Source of the DNA: Cerasicoccus frondis | GTDB lineage: Bacteria; Verrucomicrobiota; Verrucomicrobiia; Opitutales; Cerasicoccaceae | DNA length: 64,000 nt | NCBI GenBank assembly: GCA_031296915.1 | Contig: JAVDPC010000006.1 | Coordinates: 124,001-188,000, forward strand | Direction: 5' to 3' | In this document: piece by piece, positions 1-9,614 of the stretch | Numbering within the stretch: the first letter of the stretch is position 1 | Layout of the letters: each line of letters starts with the position of its first letter | Notes under the pieces: generated by a model | Seen by the model: only the letters and a program-made list of their open reading frames with translations | Databases searched by the model: none | Told to the model about the DNA's origin: nothing | Translations under genes and position numbers: made by a program

Positions 1-381
1 CCACGCTGAATGGTGACAGCACACATCGCAGTGATCAGCAAACAACTGATAAACTTTGCGCCAGAAAGTTTCCCGGTCGCGATCATGAGGCAGCAGATTG
101 TGCATGGTCCAAAACACCGATACGCCCGCCTGTCTGAACCGAGGCAGCGCTGCTTCAAAATCCGCCAGAATCTGAGACTCGCTCAACTGTTTGTGGCGGC
201 ACAGGGACTCTGGCCACTGCAGGTGTACGACGTCCGGTTCGCGCGCTAGAATAGCATCTACGTGGTCCGGTAAATGAATACCCCAATCCTCGTAAATCTC
301 CACATCAACGCCAACCTCGCGCAGACTGTTTCGCTGATGGATATTATAGGGACACCGGCCACTGATGAGGAGAGATTTCAT
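1..381 (-). CDS. Glycosyltransferase, N-terminal part (runs off window)
   Basis: The frame is open from an ATG at 381 leftwards to base 1, giving the first 127 residues of a longer protein. It begins MKSLLISGRCPYN. Two motifs typical of the N-terminal Rossmann domain of GT-B glycosyltransferases are visible: VHLQWPE near residue 70, and TMHNLLPHD near residue 103. The HN-LxPH pattern is common in family-1/4-like enzymes acting on cell-surface sugars. The donor-binding C-terminal domain lies outside the window, so neither the sugar nor the acceptor can be named. The gene diverges from ppk1 across about 150 bp, where I see no clear promoter. The glycosyltransferase class is likely; the exact role is unknown. 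Confidence 0.7.
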   Translation of the reverse strand, partial: MKSLLISGRCPYNIHQRNSLREVGVDVEIYEDWGIHLPDHVDAILAREPDVVHLQWPESLCRHKQLSESQILADFEAALPRFRQAGVSVFWTMHNLLPHDRDRETFWRKVYQLFADHCDVCCHHSAW

Positions 382-532
382 GACCTCACCTTATTGACAT
401 CAGTTCGCTAGGCGAGGAAGAATAACACGTTAGTTTTAATTGGTTTAAGAATATAACCCCCAATTGAAGCGGGTTGCGGCAACTTTAGCCTTGCCTGAAA
501 CTGCTTGCTGTTGAGGATTTTAGGTTTCTCAA

Positions 533-2665
533 ATGGCCCTTCATCGCAAAGCAAAGAACACGAAGAAACTCGCCTACTTCAACCGTGAATTGAGTTGGTT
601 GGCGTTTAACCGCCGCGTTCTGGAGCAAGCGCTCACCGAGCAACAACCATTGCTGGAACGCCTGAAATTTCTGTCCATTGTCTCCTCCAATCTCGACGAG
701 TTTTTTGAGATTCGAGTGGCTGGCCTTGCGCAACAAGTGGAGTCTGGCGTCGTCGAAGTCGGTATTGACGGACTTGGCCCAAAGGAACAATTGCGCCGCA
801 TTCACGCAATTACCTCTTCCTTGGTGAAGGATCAGTACAAGTGTTGGCGCGAGCAATTGGTTCCCCAGCTTAAGTCCCAAGGCATCGTATTCAAAGGCCG
901 CAAGGAATTGACCCGTAAGGAACTGGCTTGGGCCAAACAATACTTTGCCGAACAGGTGTATCCAGTGCTGACGCCCATGGCGATTGACCCGTCACACCCG
1001 TTTCCTCAACTGGTCAATAAATCGCTCAACATTCTGGTAAAGCTGACTGAGCCAGGTCGTGGCCGCAAGGAGTCGCACTTGGCAGTGATCCCCGTGCCCC
1101 GTATCTTGCCACGTGTCATCCACGTGGATGTCGAAGGCGCCAAGGAGCAGACCTACATCTTCCTCAGCGACCTCATCAAGATGTTCGATGATGAGCTCTT
1201 TCCAGGCTATAACATGAAGGGCGCCTGGGCGTTTCGCATCACGCGCAACAGCGATCTCTACATCGACGAAGAGGAAGTTGAAAACCTGCTGACCAAAATC
1301 GAGGAAGAGCTAAATAAAAAGCGCAAGGGAGATCCCGTGCGCTTGGAGATCGAAGACGATGTGGATGAGGAAATGCTCGATTGCTTGCTCGCCGCCAACG
1401 AAATCCCATCCGACTACGTCTTTCGCATCAATGGCCCGATCAACTTGCTTCGCCTGATGAGTGTTTACTCAATGATCGAGCGCCCCGACCTCAAAGACAA
1501 GCCTCACCAAGCCTTTCTGCCTGAGGCATTGTCAGCCACATCCAATATTTTTGAGAATGTGCGCAGCCGCGACTACCTGCTGCACCATCCGTATGACTCA
1601 TTTTCGCCGGTCGTGGACTTCCTCAATCAGGCGGCAAACGACCCCAAAGTGTTTGCGATCAAGCAAACGCTTTACCGAACGAGTGGCGACTCTCCCATTA
1701 TCAATGCCCTCAAGCGGGCCTGCGAAAACGGCAAGCAAGTCACCGCGCTTGTTGAGTTGAAGGCGCGCTTTGACGAGGCCAATAACATTCAGTGGGCGCG
1801 CGAATTGGAAGAAGTCGGTGTGCATGTCGTCTATGGCATGGTCCACTTAAAAACCCACTGTAAATGCTGCTTGGTCGTGCGCCGTGAGGGCAAGGGACTC
1901 CGCCGCTACGCCCACTTGGGCACCGGTAATTATAACCCCAAGACTGCCAAGATTTATACGGACCTTAGCATGTTCACCGCCAACGAGCGATTGACGAGCG
2001 AAGTCGCGGACCTCTTTAACACGCTGACGGGCTTCTCGCTAGCGCCTCAATTCAAAAACCTTCTCATTGCCCCCTTCAACCTGCACTCGGAAATCCAGAA
2101 GCGGATCAAACGGGAAATCCGTAATGCCAAGGCGGGCAAGCCCGCGCGCATCATTGCCAAGTGCAACAGCCTCATTGAGAAAGAAACGATCAACAACCTC
2201 TACACTGCGTCCAATGCAGGCGTACAAATCGATCTCATTATCCGCGGCATTTGCAGTCTCGTGCCAGGCGTTCATGGCATGAGCGAAAACATTCGCGTCC
2301 GCAGTGTGGTCGGACGCTTTTTGGAGCACAGCCGCATTTATTATTTTGAAAATGGTGATGGGGAATCGGAAGTGTTTATCGGCAGCGCAGACTGGATGTC
2401 GCGCAATTTCTTCCGTCGTATCGAGTGTGTCTTCCCCATTCTGGATCCGGACCTGAAAAAACGCGTAGTTGAGGAGATCATCCCTCCCTACCTCAAAGAC
2501 AGCACCGCCAAATTACTCAAAGCCAACGGAGCTTACAGCCCCATTCGGCGCACCAAGGGGGAAGAAGAGTTTTCCTCTCAGCAACATTTTCTGGAGAATC
2601 CATTAGGCGGTGATCGCTATCGAGGCGATACCCCCTCCCCCATTGTGGAAAAGCCGACTCCGTAA
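533..2665 (+). CDS. ppk1: Polyphosphate kinase 1
   Basis: This 710-residue protein has the usual length and order of PPK1. The helical N-domain opens with [19 protein letters not shown] near residue 16. A head domain follows, then two phospholipase-D-like catalytic domains. Family motifs include the TLYR stretch near residue 380, HLKTHCKC near residue 440, and [10 protein letters not shown] near residue 460. The last contains the histidine that in this family accepts phosphate. The enzyme reversibly transfers the terminal phosphate of ATP to long-chain inorganic polyphosphate. No exopolyphosphatase gene or Pho box is visible nearby. The ATG at 533 is chosen because the conserved N-terminus starts about 15 residues later. 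The stop is close to the converging glycosyltransferase gene. Confidence 0.95.
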   Translation: MALHRKAKNTKKLAYFNRELSWLAFNRRVLEQALTEQQPLLERLKFLSIVSSNLDEFFEIRVAGLAQQVESGVVEVGIDGLGPKEQLRRIHAITSSLVKDQYKCWREQLVPQLKSQGIVFKGRKELTRKELAWAKQYFAEQVYPVLTPMAIDPSHPFPQLVNKSLNILVKLTEPGRGRKESHLAVIPVPRILPRVIHVDVEGAKEQTYIFLSDLIKMFDDELFPGYNMKGAWAFRITRNSDLYIDEEEVENLLTKIEEELNKKRKGDPVRLEIEDDVDEEMLDCLLAANEIPSDYVFRINGPINLLRLMSVYSMIERPDLKDKPHQAFLPEALSATSNIFENVRSRDYLLHHPYDSFSPVVDFLNQAANDPKVFAIKQTLYRTSGDSPIINALKRACENGKQVTALVELKARFDEANNIQWARELEEVGVHVVYGMVHLKTHCKCCLVVRREGKGLRRYAHLGTGNYNPKTAKIYTDLSMFTANERLTSEVADLFNTLTGFSLAPQFKNLLIAPFNLHSEIQKRIKREIRNAKAGKPARIIAKCNSLIEKETINNLYTASNAGVQIDLIIRGICSLVPGVHGMSENIRVRSVVGRFLEHSRIYYFENGDGESEVFIGSADWMSRNFFRRIECVFPILDPDLKKRVVEEIIPPYLKDSTAKLLKANGAYSPIRRTKGEEEFSSQQHFLENPLGGDRYRGDTPSPIVEKPTP

Positions 2666-2679
2666 AATCGGCTCAATCC

Positions 2680-4653
2680 TCAGCCTTGGGGAGCATCATA
2701 AATCAGCTTCAGTTGCTGAAGAAGAGACTGGCCATCCACACTCAACGCAGCCTCCCTGCGACTAGCCAGCGCAACCTGAAGCAAGGCGCTGCGGGCATTT
2801 TCAGGCAAACGGTAGAGCGCTTGTTGGACTTGGTTCGTGGCGTCACCCGTCATAATCAGCGCTGTCAGGGCGCTCTGCGCCACTGAGTCACTGCGAATGA
2901 GCAATGACCGCCAGTCAGCCTGCGCCGAAACGGCGTCCCCGCTCCACCAAGCATAAACCCCCGCAATGTAAAGCGCGCGGGGAGAATAGGCGCCAAGTAG
3001 TTCGGCTTCGGCCGACCGCATTTCCAACGCAGCTCCGCTTGGCCGTTCTCCAGTCTCGATTAAATGCTCAAGGTCCAAATTAAAGCGCGCAACAACTTTT
3101 AATTCCTTTGCGGCCATGCGATTTGGATCAGATTCCAATGCAGTCTCTGCCCAGCCCAATGCCTCTTCGTCTGACTGGGCGTCCAGAGCCGCATAGCCAA
3201 GTAGCAAGTAATCCTGCACTTCTGTCGGAGGTTGCCGCACGTCGAATAAATTGGAAAAAGCCACACCTGCGGACAGCACCAAAGCAGCGCCACCTGTAAT
3301 CAACCATCCAGGCTTCACGCCACGCCAGGGCAGCATCACCCATCCCCCCGCAATAATCGCCAAAATCGGCGCCAATGGCAAACGGAAGCGCGCACTCACA
3401 TAGGTCAGGATCAATCCACCCGCATAAGCCACTATACCGCTCATAAGAACCGTCAAAATCAACGGATTTTTACGCCCCCAGAAAATCAACGGCGCCGCAG
3501 CCATCAGCAACAGGCCCCACCCCAGGAAATTGAACTGCAACCAGGGCGACAGACTTCGATGCACAGAGTACGTTTTGTTGTTGTACTGCTCGTAATCATT
3601 AAGCAGGTAATAGCCCTTACTTGCCAAACGCCCCAGGAAGCCCAAAGGGTCCTCGAGAACCATGGCGCGTGTGCGCTCACGCCAGTAGTCATTGACGTCC
3701 CGCCAGTCAAAGGTCGCTTCCGGCCCTCGGTCCATCCGGTAATGATGCAGCGACTCAACTCTAGCGGGATTGGTGTGCTCGTCGTGCTGATAGACTTCAA
3801 TCGTTTGCGCAAAGTATTTGCCATGAGCGCCAGGCTTATTCGCAGCCCACATATTGAATGGTCCCTGTGTTGGCATGATCACGAATTCGCCAGACACTTT
3901 ACGATTAAATGCGCCCATCATCAGCGCAGGAATCGCCAGCCCAACGAGTGTGAAAACCGCTGGCCAGCGCGGCGGGGGCTTCGCTGCGGACTTTCCCTTC
4001 ACGGGAGAGGCCACCTCAGCTCTCTGCCGAAAGGCAAAGGCCAATACTGCTAAGGCAAGTGGCACGACCATGGCAACCGTCCACATCTGCGGGCGCGTCA
4101 ATGACGCCAGCGCCAACAGAAAGCCAGTCGCCAATGCGGATTGCGCTGTCGCAGTTTTAAGGAAAGCCACCGCCCGGTCCAGCCCAGCCAACAGCAAGGC
4201 AATGCTCAGAGTTATGTCGAGCGGATCGCCCAGAAAAAACAAACCGACCGGATAAACCGCCCAGATCGCAGATGCCAGAACACCAGCCCGCTCATTCCCC
4301 CATAACGCCTGAGCCAGCCTGGCCACCAACCAAATACTGATCAACCAGGCTGCCAGGTTAATGAACCGCGCAAAGTCTGGCCACATTGGCTCTGGCAGCC
4401 CAAGCCCCATTCCCAGTGAAATCACCAAGGGATACAGAGGGGCCCGGTAAAAAGGCTCATTGGGCAAGGCGCCATCGGCGATCGACCAAGCTAACTGCAA
4501 GTTTTCTTTACCATCCAGCACTGGATGCGCACCCATGGGCGTGCCAGCATACCAAAAGCAATACGCCACGGCGTAAACACAGCCAAAAATCAGGATTAGC
4601 GGTATCAGCTTTAAGCTGCGGCGTCCTCCCGACGCTGAATCAACTTCATCCAT
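2680..4653 (-). CDS. Integral-membrane glycosyltransferase (GT39/ArnT-like) with C-terminal TPR-like tail
   Basis: The 657-residue protein begins with a transmembrane helix near residues 17-35. A loop follows with the pattern EPFYRAPLYPL (about residues 63-73), which resembles the acidic first loop of GT-C lipid-linked sugar transferases. About ten further hydrophobic segments extend to roughly residue 460. The last 170 residues are soluble and helical. They contain LLLGYAALDAQ and ALGWAETALESDPN, which read like tetratricopeptide repeats. GT-C enzymes move sugars from polyprenyl-phosphate donors to lipids or proteins outside the membrane. The donor and acceptor here are unknown. It sits 3 bp from the upstream lipoprotein gene on the same strand, so the two are probably co-transcribed. 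Confidence 0.7.
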   Translation of the reverse strand: MDEVDSASGGRRSLKLIPLILIFGCVYAVAYCFWYAGTPMGAHPVLDGKENLQLAWSIADGALPNEPFYRAPLYPLVISLGMGLGLPEPMWPDFARFINLAAWLISIWLVARLAQALWGNERAGVLASAIWAVYPVGLFFLGDPLDITLSIALLLAGLDRAVAFLKTATAQSALATGFLLALASLTRPQMWTVAMVVPLALAVLAFAFRQRAEVASPVKGKSAAKPPPRWPAVFTLVGLAIPALMMGAFNRKVSGEFVIMPTQGPFNMWAANKPGAHGKYFAQTIEVYQHDEHTNPARVESLHHYRMDRGPEATFDWRDVNDYWRERTRAMVLEDPLGFLGRLASKGYYLLNDYEQYNNKTYSVHRSLSPWLQFNFLGWGLLLMAAAPLIFWGRKNPLILTVLMSGIVAYAGGLILTYVSARFRLPLAPILAIIAGGWVMLPWRGVKPGWLITGGAALVLSAGVAFSNLFDVRQPPTEVQDYLLLGYAALDAQSDEEALGWAETALESDPNRMAAKELKVVARFNLDLEHLIETGERPSGAALEMRSAEAELLGAYSPRALYIAGVYAWWSGDAVSAQADWRSLLIRSDSVAQSALTALIMTGDATNQVQQALYRLPENARSALLQVALASRREAALSVDGQSLLQQLKLIYDAPQG

Positions 4654-4656
4654 GCG

Positions 4657-4932
4657 TTAATCCTGCGACGATTTCCAGGCCAGGTAATCGTCGTAGGTCG
4701 GCGGCTCATCCAGAGGCTCCTTGGTCTTCATCGTTACGTAACGATTCGAACCAGGCACACGGATCGGGTATTCGTAGTCTTCCACTTCGTAGCCGACTAC
4801 TGCCCGCTGAGTCTGCTCACCCATCAACTGGAATTTGTCGCCAACCGGCACACCCCGATTACACCCCGACAAACCAACGAGGAGACACAATCCGCACAGG
4901 AGACCTAAAAAACTGCGCCAAATAAGCTGCAT
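4657..4932 (-). CDS. Small predicted lipoprotein
   Basis: The ATG at 4932 gives a 91-residue protein. It starts with a short positive segment, a hydrophobic stretch and a lipobox ending LVGLSGC at about residue 24, so the mature protein should begin with a lipidated cysteine. An upstream ATG at 4953 would put seven extra residues (MFCHHRL) before the signal and is less likely. The mature 67 residues are polar, with repeated tyrosines (VGYEVEDYEYPIR) and no recognised domain. The downstream neighbour is the membrane glycosyltransferase, only 3 bp away, suggesting a shared envelope function. I do not recognise the family. Confidence 0.6.
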   Translation of the reverse strand: MQLIWRSFLGLLCGLCLLVGLSGCNRGVPVGDKFQLMGEQTQRAVVGYEVEDYEYPIRVPGSNRYVTMKTKEPLDEPPTYDDYLAWKSSQD

Positions 4933-5089
4933 GAGTCTATGGTGGCAGAACACATTAAAATATCAAGCACAAGCCACACTACAGGATGCGCCCGACTAAA
5001 GCCCCTACCCTATTACCCTGAAAAGTCTGGCTCCTAGCCCTTAACTCTGAGAAAAAACAGTCGATTTAGAGGGCAATTAGGGGAAAAAT

Positions 5090-6418
5090 TTGAGAACAGT
5101 TAGTATTTCAGTCGTATTCAATGTGAGCGCGCTGCTGGCAATTGCTGCAGTGACGCCTCAATATTTGTACGCCGGCAACCACTATTGGGATGGCAAGTCA
5201 GGCAACATCAACGCCAATTCGAACTGGGTAATGCCTCCTGGCAAGCCTTCTGATTCGGATCAGACCGCCATATGGAATTTCAATACCGCCAGCGTCGCTC
5301 CATCACTGATCGACGTAAACAACCTCGATCTCGCGGGTTTCCACTATTCAAACAACGTCACGTTCTCGATTTCAGCGAATCGCGACTACGAAATATACGG
5401 CTTTTACGATTCCGGAACCGCCACGACGTATGCGATCTGGAATGATACAGCCAACACACAGACGTTAACGAATACGGCGACCATCAAATTTCTGAGCACC
5501 GCCAACCCCCTGACCATCGAAACAGGTTCCGGGCGAATCGTTTTTAACGCCTCGCTTGAATTCTCCAATTCTAGCCAAACGACGGTCACCGGATCAGGCG
5601 GAGTCACGATGTCGAAGTCAGTTAATATCAATGGCAAGAATTTTACATTCTCAAATAGCGGCACAAATACAGTTTCCAGCTCATTTAATTCCGCCAACTT
5701 GCTCACTTTCGATGGAGGCGGCACCACCACCTTCAACGGCGACGTCACGAACACCACCAGCACGACAGTCAGCAACTTCAGCGTCGTGCACTTTAATGGC
5801 GTGGTGAACTCCAACAAGTTGACGATCGAAAGCGGGGCGAAAGTCTACATGGGCGGTAATGCCACCCATAATTCAGGCATTGATCTAAAGTGCGGCACCC
5901 TACTTCTCAAAAAGTCCAATGTGATCGGCAACTATACGATCAACGCCATGGGGGGCATCTTCAACCTCCAGGGCTACAGCGAGGGCTTGCAGGGGCTGAC
6001 ATTGACTAAGAATTCAACCATCGACTTTGGTTCGGCCAGCGGCGCCAACTCGCTCGATTTCGGCAATACCGGCTCATTTACCAGCGGCGCGTACCTGACG
6101 ATTTTAAACTGGCAGTCTGGCGACACCTTGAAAATTGGGAATCTTGGCTCCACTCGCGCACAGCAAGTGCTATTTTACGGAGACTACGGATCAGGCGTTG
6201 GCTTCTACACTGCGGTTTATAACAATGGCAGCCATATTTTGACGCCCGGATCTCTCAGCACGATCGATCCTGGCGCCATAAATTGCGTCCCAGTGCCCGT
6301 TCCCGAGCCGTCGACCTACCTCATGGGCGGAGCGCTGATGCTAGCCCTCGGAGCTTACGAAGTCCAGAGACGCAAGCGGCTTAATAATCAGCGCCAATCT
6401 CTGGCGCATGATTGCTAA
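5090..6418 (+). CDS. PEP-CTERM surface protein with beta-strand repeats
   Basis: A TTG at 5090, preceded by a G-rich AGGGG at 5079-5083, starts a 442-residue protein. It has an N-terminal signal peptide ending near YLYAGN (residue 30). A WDG...NANSNW motif follows, as in autotransporter-associated strand repeats. About 350 residues of Asn/Ser/Thr/Gly-rich beta-strand sequence come next. The C-terminus is a sorting signal: VPEPSTY, a hydrophobic helix, then basic residues (VQRRKR). PEP-CTERM proteins are normally processed by an exosortase, but none is encoded in this window. The last 38 bp overlap, tail to tail, the end of the devA-like gene on the other strand. Cell-surface or exopolysaccharide association is inferred from the family. 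Confidence 0.85.
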   Translation: MRTVSISVVFNVSALLAIAAVTPQYLYAGNHYWDGKSGNINANSNWVMPPGKPSDSDQTAIWNFNTASVAPSLIDVNNLDLAGFHYSNNVTFSISANRDYEIYGFYDSGTATTYAIWNDTANTQTLTNTATIKFLSTANPLTIETGSGRIVFNASLEFSNSSQTTVTGSGGVTMSKSVNINGKNFTFSNSGTNTVSSSFNSANLLTFDGGGTTTFNGDVTNTTSTTVSNFSVVHFNGVVNSNKLTIESGAKVYMGGNATHNSGIDLKCGTLLLKKSNVIGNYTINAMGGIFNLQGYSEGLQGLTLTKNSTIDFGSASGANSLDFGNTGSFTSGAYLTILNWQSGDTLKIGNLGSTRAQQVLFYGDYGSGVGFYTAVYNNGSHILTPGSLSTIDPGAINCVPVPVPEPSTYLMGGALMLALGAYEVQRRKRLNNQRQSLAHDC

Positions 6419-7079
6419 GCTTACCGTCTACCAGAGTCACCAAGCGATCAGCTACATCAAGAATCCGGTTGTCATGCGTGACCATGACGATCGTATTGCC
6501 AAACTCCTTGGACAGGCGCTGAAGGTGATTCACGATCTCCCGCCCCGTGGGGCCATCCAATGATGCGGTGGGCTCATCTGCCAAGATAATCGCTGGACGG
6601 TGCACCAACGCGCGCGCAATGGCCACGCGCTGCTTTTGACCACCAGATAACTGTTCGGGCTTCTTGTGCATGTGCTCGCCAAGGTCGACTTCCTTAAGAA
6701 TTTCCTCCGCCCGATCTTTGGCCTTAGCGGCAGTCATTTTCGGGTCAAAGGTCAACGGCATCATGACGTTTTGCGTCACACTGAGCGAGCCGATCAGGTG
6801 GTGGCTTTGAAAGATAAACCCGATCTTGCGACGCACTGCGACAAGCTCACGCTGCTTGGCGGATTCCAGCTTCAGCCCCTCGATTTCAATGCTGCCTTCT
6901 TGGATCGTGCGGAGCCCCGCCACCAGCTTCAGCAAAGTGGTTTTACCTGAGCCCGAAGGCCCCGCGATAATCGTGATTTCGCCTTGGGTGAAATCCGCCG
7001 TGATGCCATGCAAGACTTGTTGACGGGTTTCACCGTGGCCAAAAGCGTAACGCAGATCTTCAATTTTGATTACCGACAT
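6381..7079 (-). CDS. devA: ABC transporter ATP-binding protein, DevA type
   Basis: This 232-residue ATPase contains Walker A GPSGSGKTT near residue 40, the signature LSGGQKQRVAIARAL near residue 144, and Walker B IILADEPTASLD. It is the last gene of a three-gene set on the minus strand (membrane-fusion protein, permease, ATPase). This matches the devBCA arrangement known from cyanobacteria, where the system with a TolC-type channel exports lipid or glycolipid material. Among LolD/MacB-like ATPases the DevA assignment rests mainly on its partners. The spacing to the permease stop is 3 bp, consistent with one operon. Its own end overlaps the end of the PEP-CTERM gene by 38 bp. Confidence 0.85.
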   Translation of the reverse strand: MSVIKIEDLRYAFGHGETRQQVLHGITADFTQGEITIIAGPSGSGKTTLLKLVAGLRTIQEGSIEIEGLKLESAKQRELVAVRRKIGFIFQSHHLIGSLSVTQNVMMPLTFDPKMTAAKAKDRAEEILKEVDLGEHMHKKPEQLSGGQKQRVAIARALVHRPAIILADEPTASLDGPTGREIVNHLQRLSKEFGNTIVMVTHDNRILDVADRLVTLVDGKLSNHAPEIGADY

Positions 7080-7082
7080 CGC

Positions 7083-8255
7083 TTAGAAAATATCTGCCGG
7101 GTTCGCATGGCGGAGTTTACGGGTAGCAAGCGCACCTGCGAGCATGCACATGACAATGGTCAGCCCCAGAACGATGGCCGCGTTGTCCCACTGAAAGACC
7201 GTCGGCATGTAGGCAACGCGCCTGGTTATCTCGTAGAGTCCGGCGGTAAAAGCGGCGCCGGGGATGAAGCCCAGCACACTCAAAATAATGGATTCCTGCA
7301 AAATCAGGCTAATGAAATAACTGTCCTTGAAACCAATCGACTTCAGCGTCGCATACTCCTCCAGATGGTCCGTGACGTCCGTATAGAGAATCTGGTAAAC
7401 AATGACAGCGCCAACAATAATGGCTACCGTCATCGAGGCCGATATGACGAAACCGATTGGTGTCCGCTCGCCCCAATAGCGTTTTTCATTTTCAATGAAT
7501 TCAGCGCGCGTCATGATCTTGATGTCATCGGGCAAGACTTCGCCCAACCGCTTGGCGCTAGCCACCGGATCAGCGCCATCCTTGAGCATAATCAGCCCTA
7601 CCGCTGGCAAATTGGGATTCTGCCCCGGAAATATCTCAAAGAAAGTTTGCTTGCTGACAAGTAAGTTGCCATCGGCGGCAAAAGTAGTCCCCATCTCAAA
7701 TGTGCCTACGATTTCAGTGGCCCGACCATTCGTTTCGGTGGTCACTGTCCCCTCCTCCAGCAGATCCACTATCGGTCCAAATTTCGCGTGTGAGCGGACA
7801 TCGAACAGTGCATGACCGGGGATTTTCAACATGCCCTGCTGGGACTCAATTGCCGGGTCGCTGAACGGCTTGTCGGCGGGATCAAAACCAATGATGAAAA
7901 TATCGCGATTGACCTGCGTCAGCGGATTCTTGATCGGTAAATTAACCAGGTACAAGGGTGCGACGCCTTGCACTTCAGGTAACGAATACGCTTGGCTGAG
8001 CCGTTTCTCGGTAAACCCACGACTAATGCCGAAGTACTCATATTGTGGGCTCGTAATGACCAAGTCGCAATTGAGCATCAGGTGTGGGAAAACGACCTGC
8101 GTGAACATCGCCGTCTTTAGCCCCATTTGGTAAAGCATCATCGTCACCGCGAAAATAATGCCCGCCACAGCAGCGAAGAAACGCTTCTTCTCCTTGATCA
8201 GATTCAGCCAGGCCAAGGGAATCCCCAGCGGAACGAGCTTGTTCAAGAGCGACAT
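7083..8255 (-). CDS. devC: ABC transporter permease, DevC type
   Basis: The 390-residue protein has an N-terminal transmembrane helix with the DevC-like opening PLAWLNLIKEKKRFFAAVAG. A large periplasmic domain of about 220 residues follows. Three more helices lie near the C-terminus, in the FtsX/MacB topology. It ends in TRKLRHANPADIF, a typical DevC tail. Its ATG at 8255 lies one base after the stop of the membrane-fusion gene, so translation is probably coupled. With the neighbouring ATPase and adaptor it should form an inner-membrane exporter. No TolC gene is next to it, so it may borrow the outer-membrane protein encoded at 26350-28224. The substrate is not shown by the sequence. Confidence 0.85.
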   Translation of the reverse strand: MSLLNKLVPLGIPLAWLNLIKEKKRFFAAVAGIIFAVTMMLYQMGLKTAMFTQVVFPHLMLNCDLVITSPQYEYFGISRGFTEKRLSQAYSLPEVQGVAPLYLVNLPIKNPLTQVNRDIFIIGFDPADKPFSDPAIESQQGMLKIPGHALFDVRSHAKFGPIVDLLEEGTVTTETNGRATEIVGTFEMGTTFAADGNLLVSKQTFFEIFPGQNPNLPAVGLIMLKDGADPVASAKRLGEVLPDDIKIMTRAEFIENEKRYWGERTPIGFVISASMTVAIIVGAVIVYQILYTDVTDHLEEYATLKSIGFKDSYFISLILQESIILSVLGFIPGAAFTAGLYEITRRVAYMPTVFQWDNAAIVLGLTIVMCMLAGALATRKLRHANPADIF

Positions 8256-8256
8256 G

Positions 8257-9504
8257 CTACTGGGCCGCCTTTACGTTGATACGCGCGATCACCTGGGTGT
8301 CGATCGGAAGCGCGACGCCCTTTACGGGATCCATCTTGATGCGAGCCAAAACAACACGTTTATCGCTGAATGCCAGAGGGTCTGTGCTGAAAACAGCCTG
8401 CGGATTCACCAACTGACCAACTTCCATGACTTTGCCATTCAGTTCGCCTTCAAAAGCGTCTGAGATAATTTTAGCACTTTGGCCGACTTTCACTTTGCGC
8501 ACATCGTCGATGTAAATTTCCGCTTCAACGTATAGCGCCGAAAGATCGCCCAAGGAAACCACGCCCGCTGGCCCGACAGCCTCTCCTGCTCGAGCGCCAA
8601 TCCGGAGAACAACGCCATCGCCAGGAGCCCGAACTTCGGTCATGCTCAGGTAAGCTTTCGCTTGGGTAACTGCAGCTTGGCTAACTTCAGCAGCGGCTTG
8701 CGCCTGAGCCAGCTCGGCTTGCAAAATGGCGCGCGTGCCTTCGATGGTTGCAACGTTGGCTTGGGCGCTCTGGGCTTGGGCTCGAATGGAATCAGCCTCG
8801 GACTGAGCCGTCGCCACCGCAGCTTCCGCCGAGGCGATTTCGGCATCCAACCGGGCAACAGTAGCGGACCGTGACGCCGAAAGCTCACGCTGCTCTTCCC
8901 CCAGCAGCTTCTGCTGGAACTTGATTTCCTCGGTTTCACGACGAGGAGGGTCCAGCTCGTCCAACGTATTTTGATAGGCGGCGGTCGTGCCGGATATCTT
9001 GGCGGATGCAGCATCGAGCTTATCTAAAGCTTCACGACGCGCCTTCTGCGCCTGGTTAACTCCCGCTTCAGCCTGCTTAACGGACGCCTCAACGCGTGAA
9101 AGCTGGCTTTCAATCGCGGAGACCTCAGCCTCTGCCGCCGCAACCTGTGTATCCAAGCCAGCAATGCGCGCTTCAATAATCTTCACGGCAGATTCAGCAC
9201 TAGCGGCTTGCTTTTGAGCAACCAACAAGTCCGCCTCAGCGGCTGTTCTATTCGCGAGCAGCGCCAGAACCTGGCCTTTTTTGACCTGTTCACCCTCCTT
9301 CACTTTGAGCTCCTGAATGATGGCCTGACCTGTCTGCCCACCGGGCGCGGCGACCTGAATCAGTCCCCCCTGAGGCTTGATCAGCCCCTGCGCAGCGACC
9401 TGTTCATCGAGAATGCCATGAGCCTGGGCAACAATCAAAACTGATGCTGCCATGACGATACTCCAGGTGCGGCAGCGCTGGAGACGTGAAAAAAGCAAAA
9501 ACAT
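8257..9504 (-). CDS. devB: Membrane-fusion (HlyD family) protein, DevB type
   Basis: The 415-residue protein has an N-terminal signal/anchor helix (residues about 15-30) and a split biotinyl-lipoyl domain, with ELKVKEGEQVKKGQVLALL near residue 68. Between the lipoyl halves lies a very long Ala/Glu/Gln-rich coiled coil of about 200 residues. This is followed by the second lipoyl half (VRAPGDGVVLRIGARAGE) and a beta-barrel domain. That layout is the DevB form of periplasmic adaptor, which bridges an inner-membrane ABC transporter to a TolC-type tunnel. It is the first gene of the devBCA-like operon and diverges from hpnC across about 110 bp. Confidence 0.85.
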   Translation of the reverse strand: MFLLFSRLQRCRTWSIVMAASVLIVAQAHGILDEQVAAQGLIKPQGGLIQVAAPGGQTGQAIIQELKVKEGEQVKKGQVLALLANRTAAEADLLVAQKQAASAESAVKIIEARIAGLDTQVAAAEAEVSAIESQLSRVEASVKQAEAGVNQAQKARREALDKLDAASAKISGTTAAYQNTLDELDPPRRETEEIKFQQKLLGEEQRELSASRSATVARLDAEIASAEAAVATAQSEADSIRAQAQSAQANVATIEGTRAILQAELAQAQAAAEVSQAAVTQAKAYLSMTEVRAPGDGVVLRIGARAGEAVGPAGVVSLGDLSALYVEAEIYIDDVRKVKVGQSAKIISDAFEGELNGKVMEVGQLVNPQAVFSTDPLAFSDKRVVLARIKMDPVKGVALPIDTQVIARINVKAAQ

Positions 9505-9614
9505 AAGCGAACAGACATAGGAAAGGTTTCCATCGAGGAAAAGGTAAAAAACAACGAGATCCCCCTCATCAGCATAAGCATCGCTTTTCGATTTTTGATT
9601 TTGCCCTTTCAGCT

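Noticed and set aside
2652..2673. Inverted repeat AGCCGA...TCGGCT around the ppk1 stop
   Set aside because: Short stem, long loop, no T-run; not a usable terminator.
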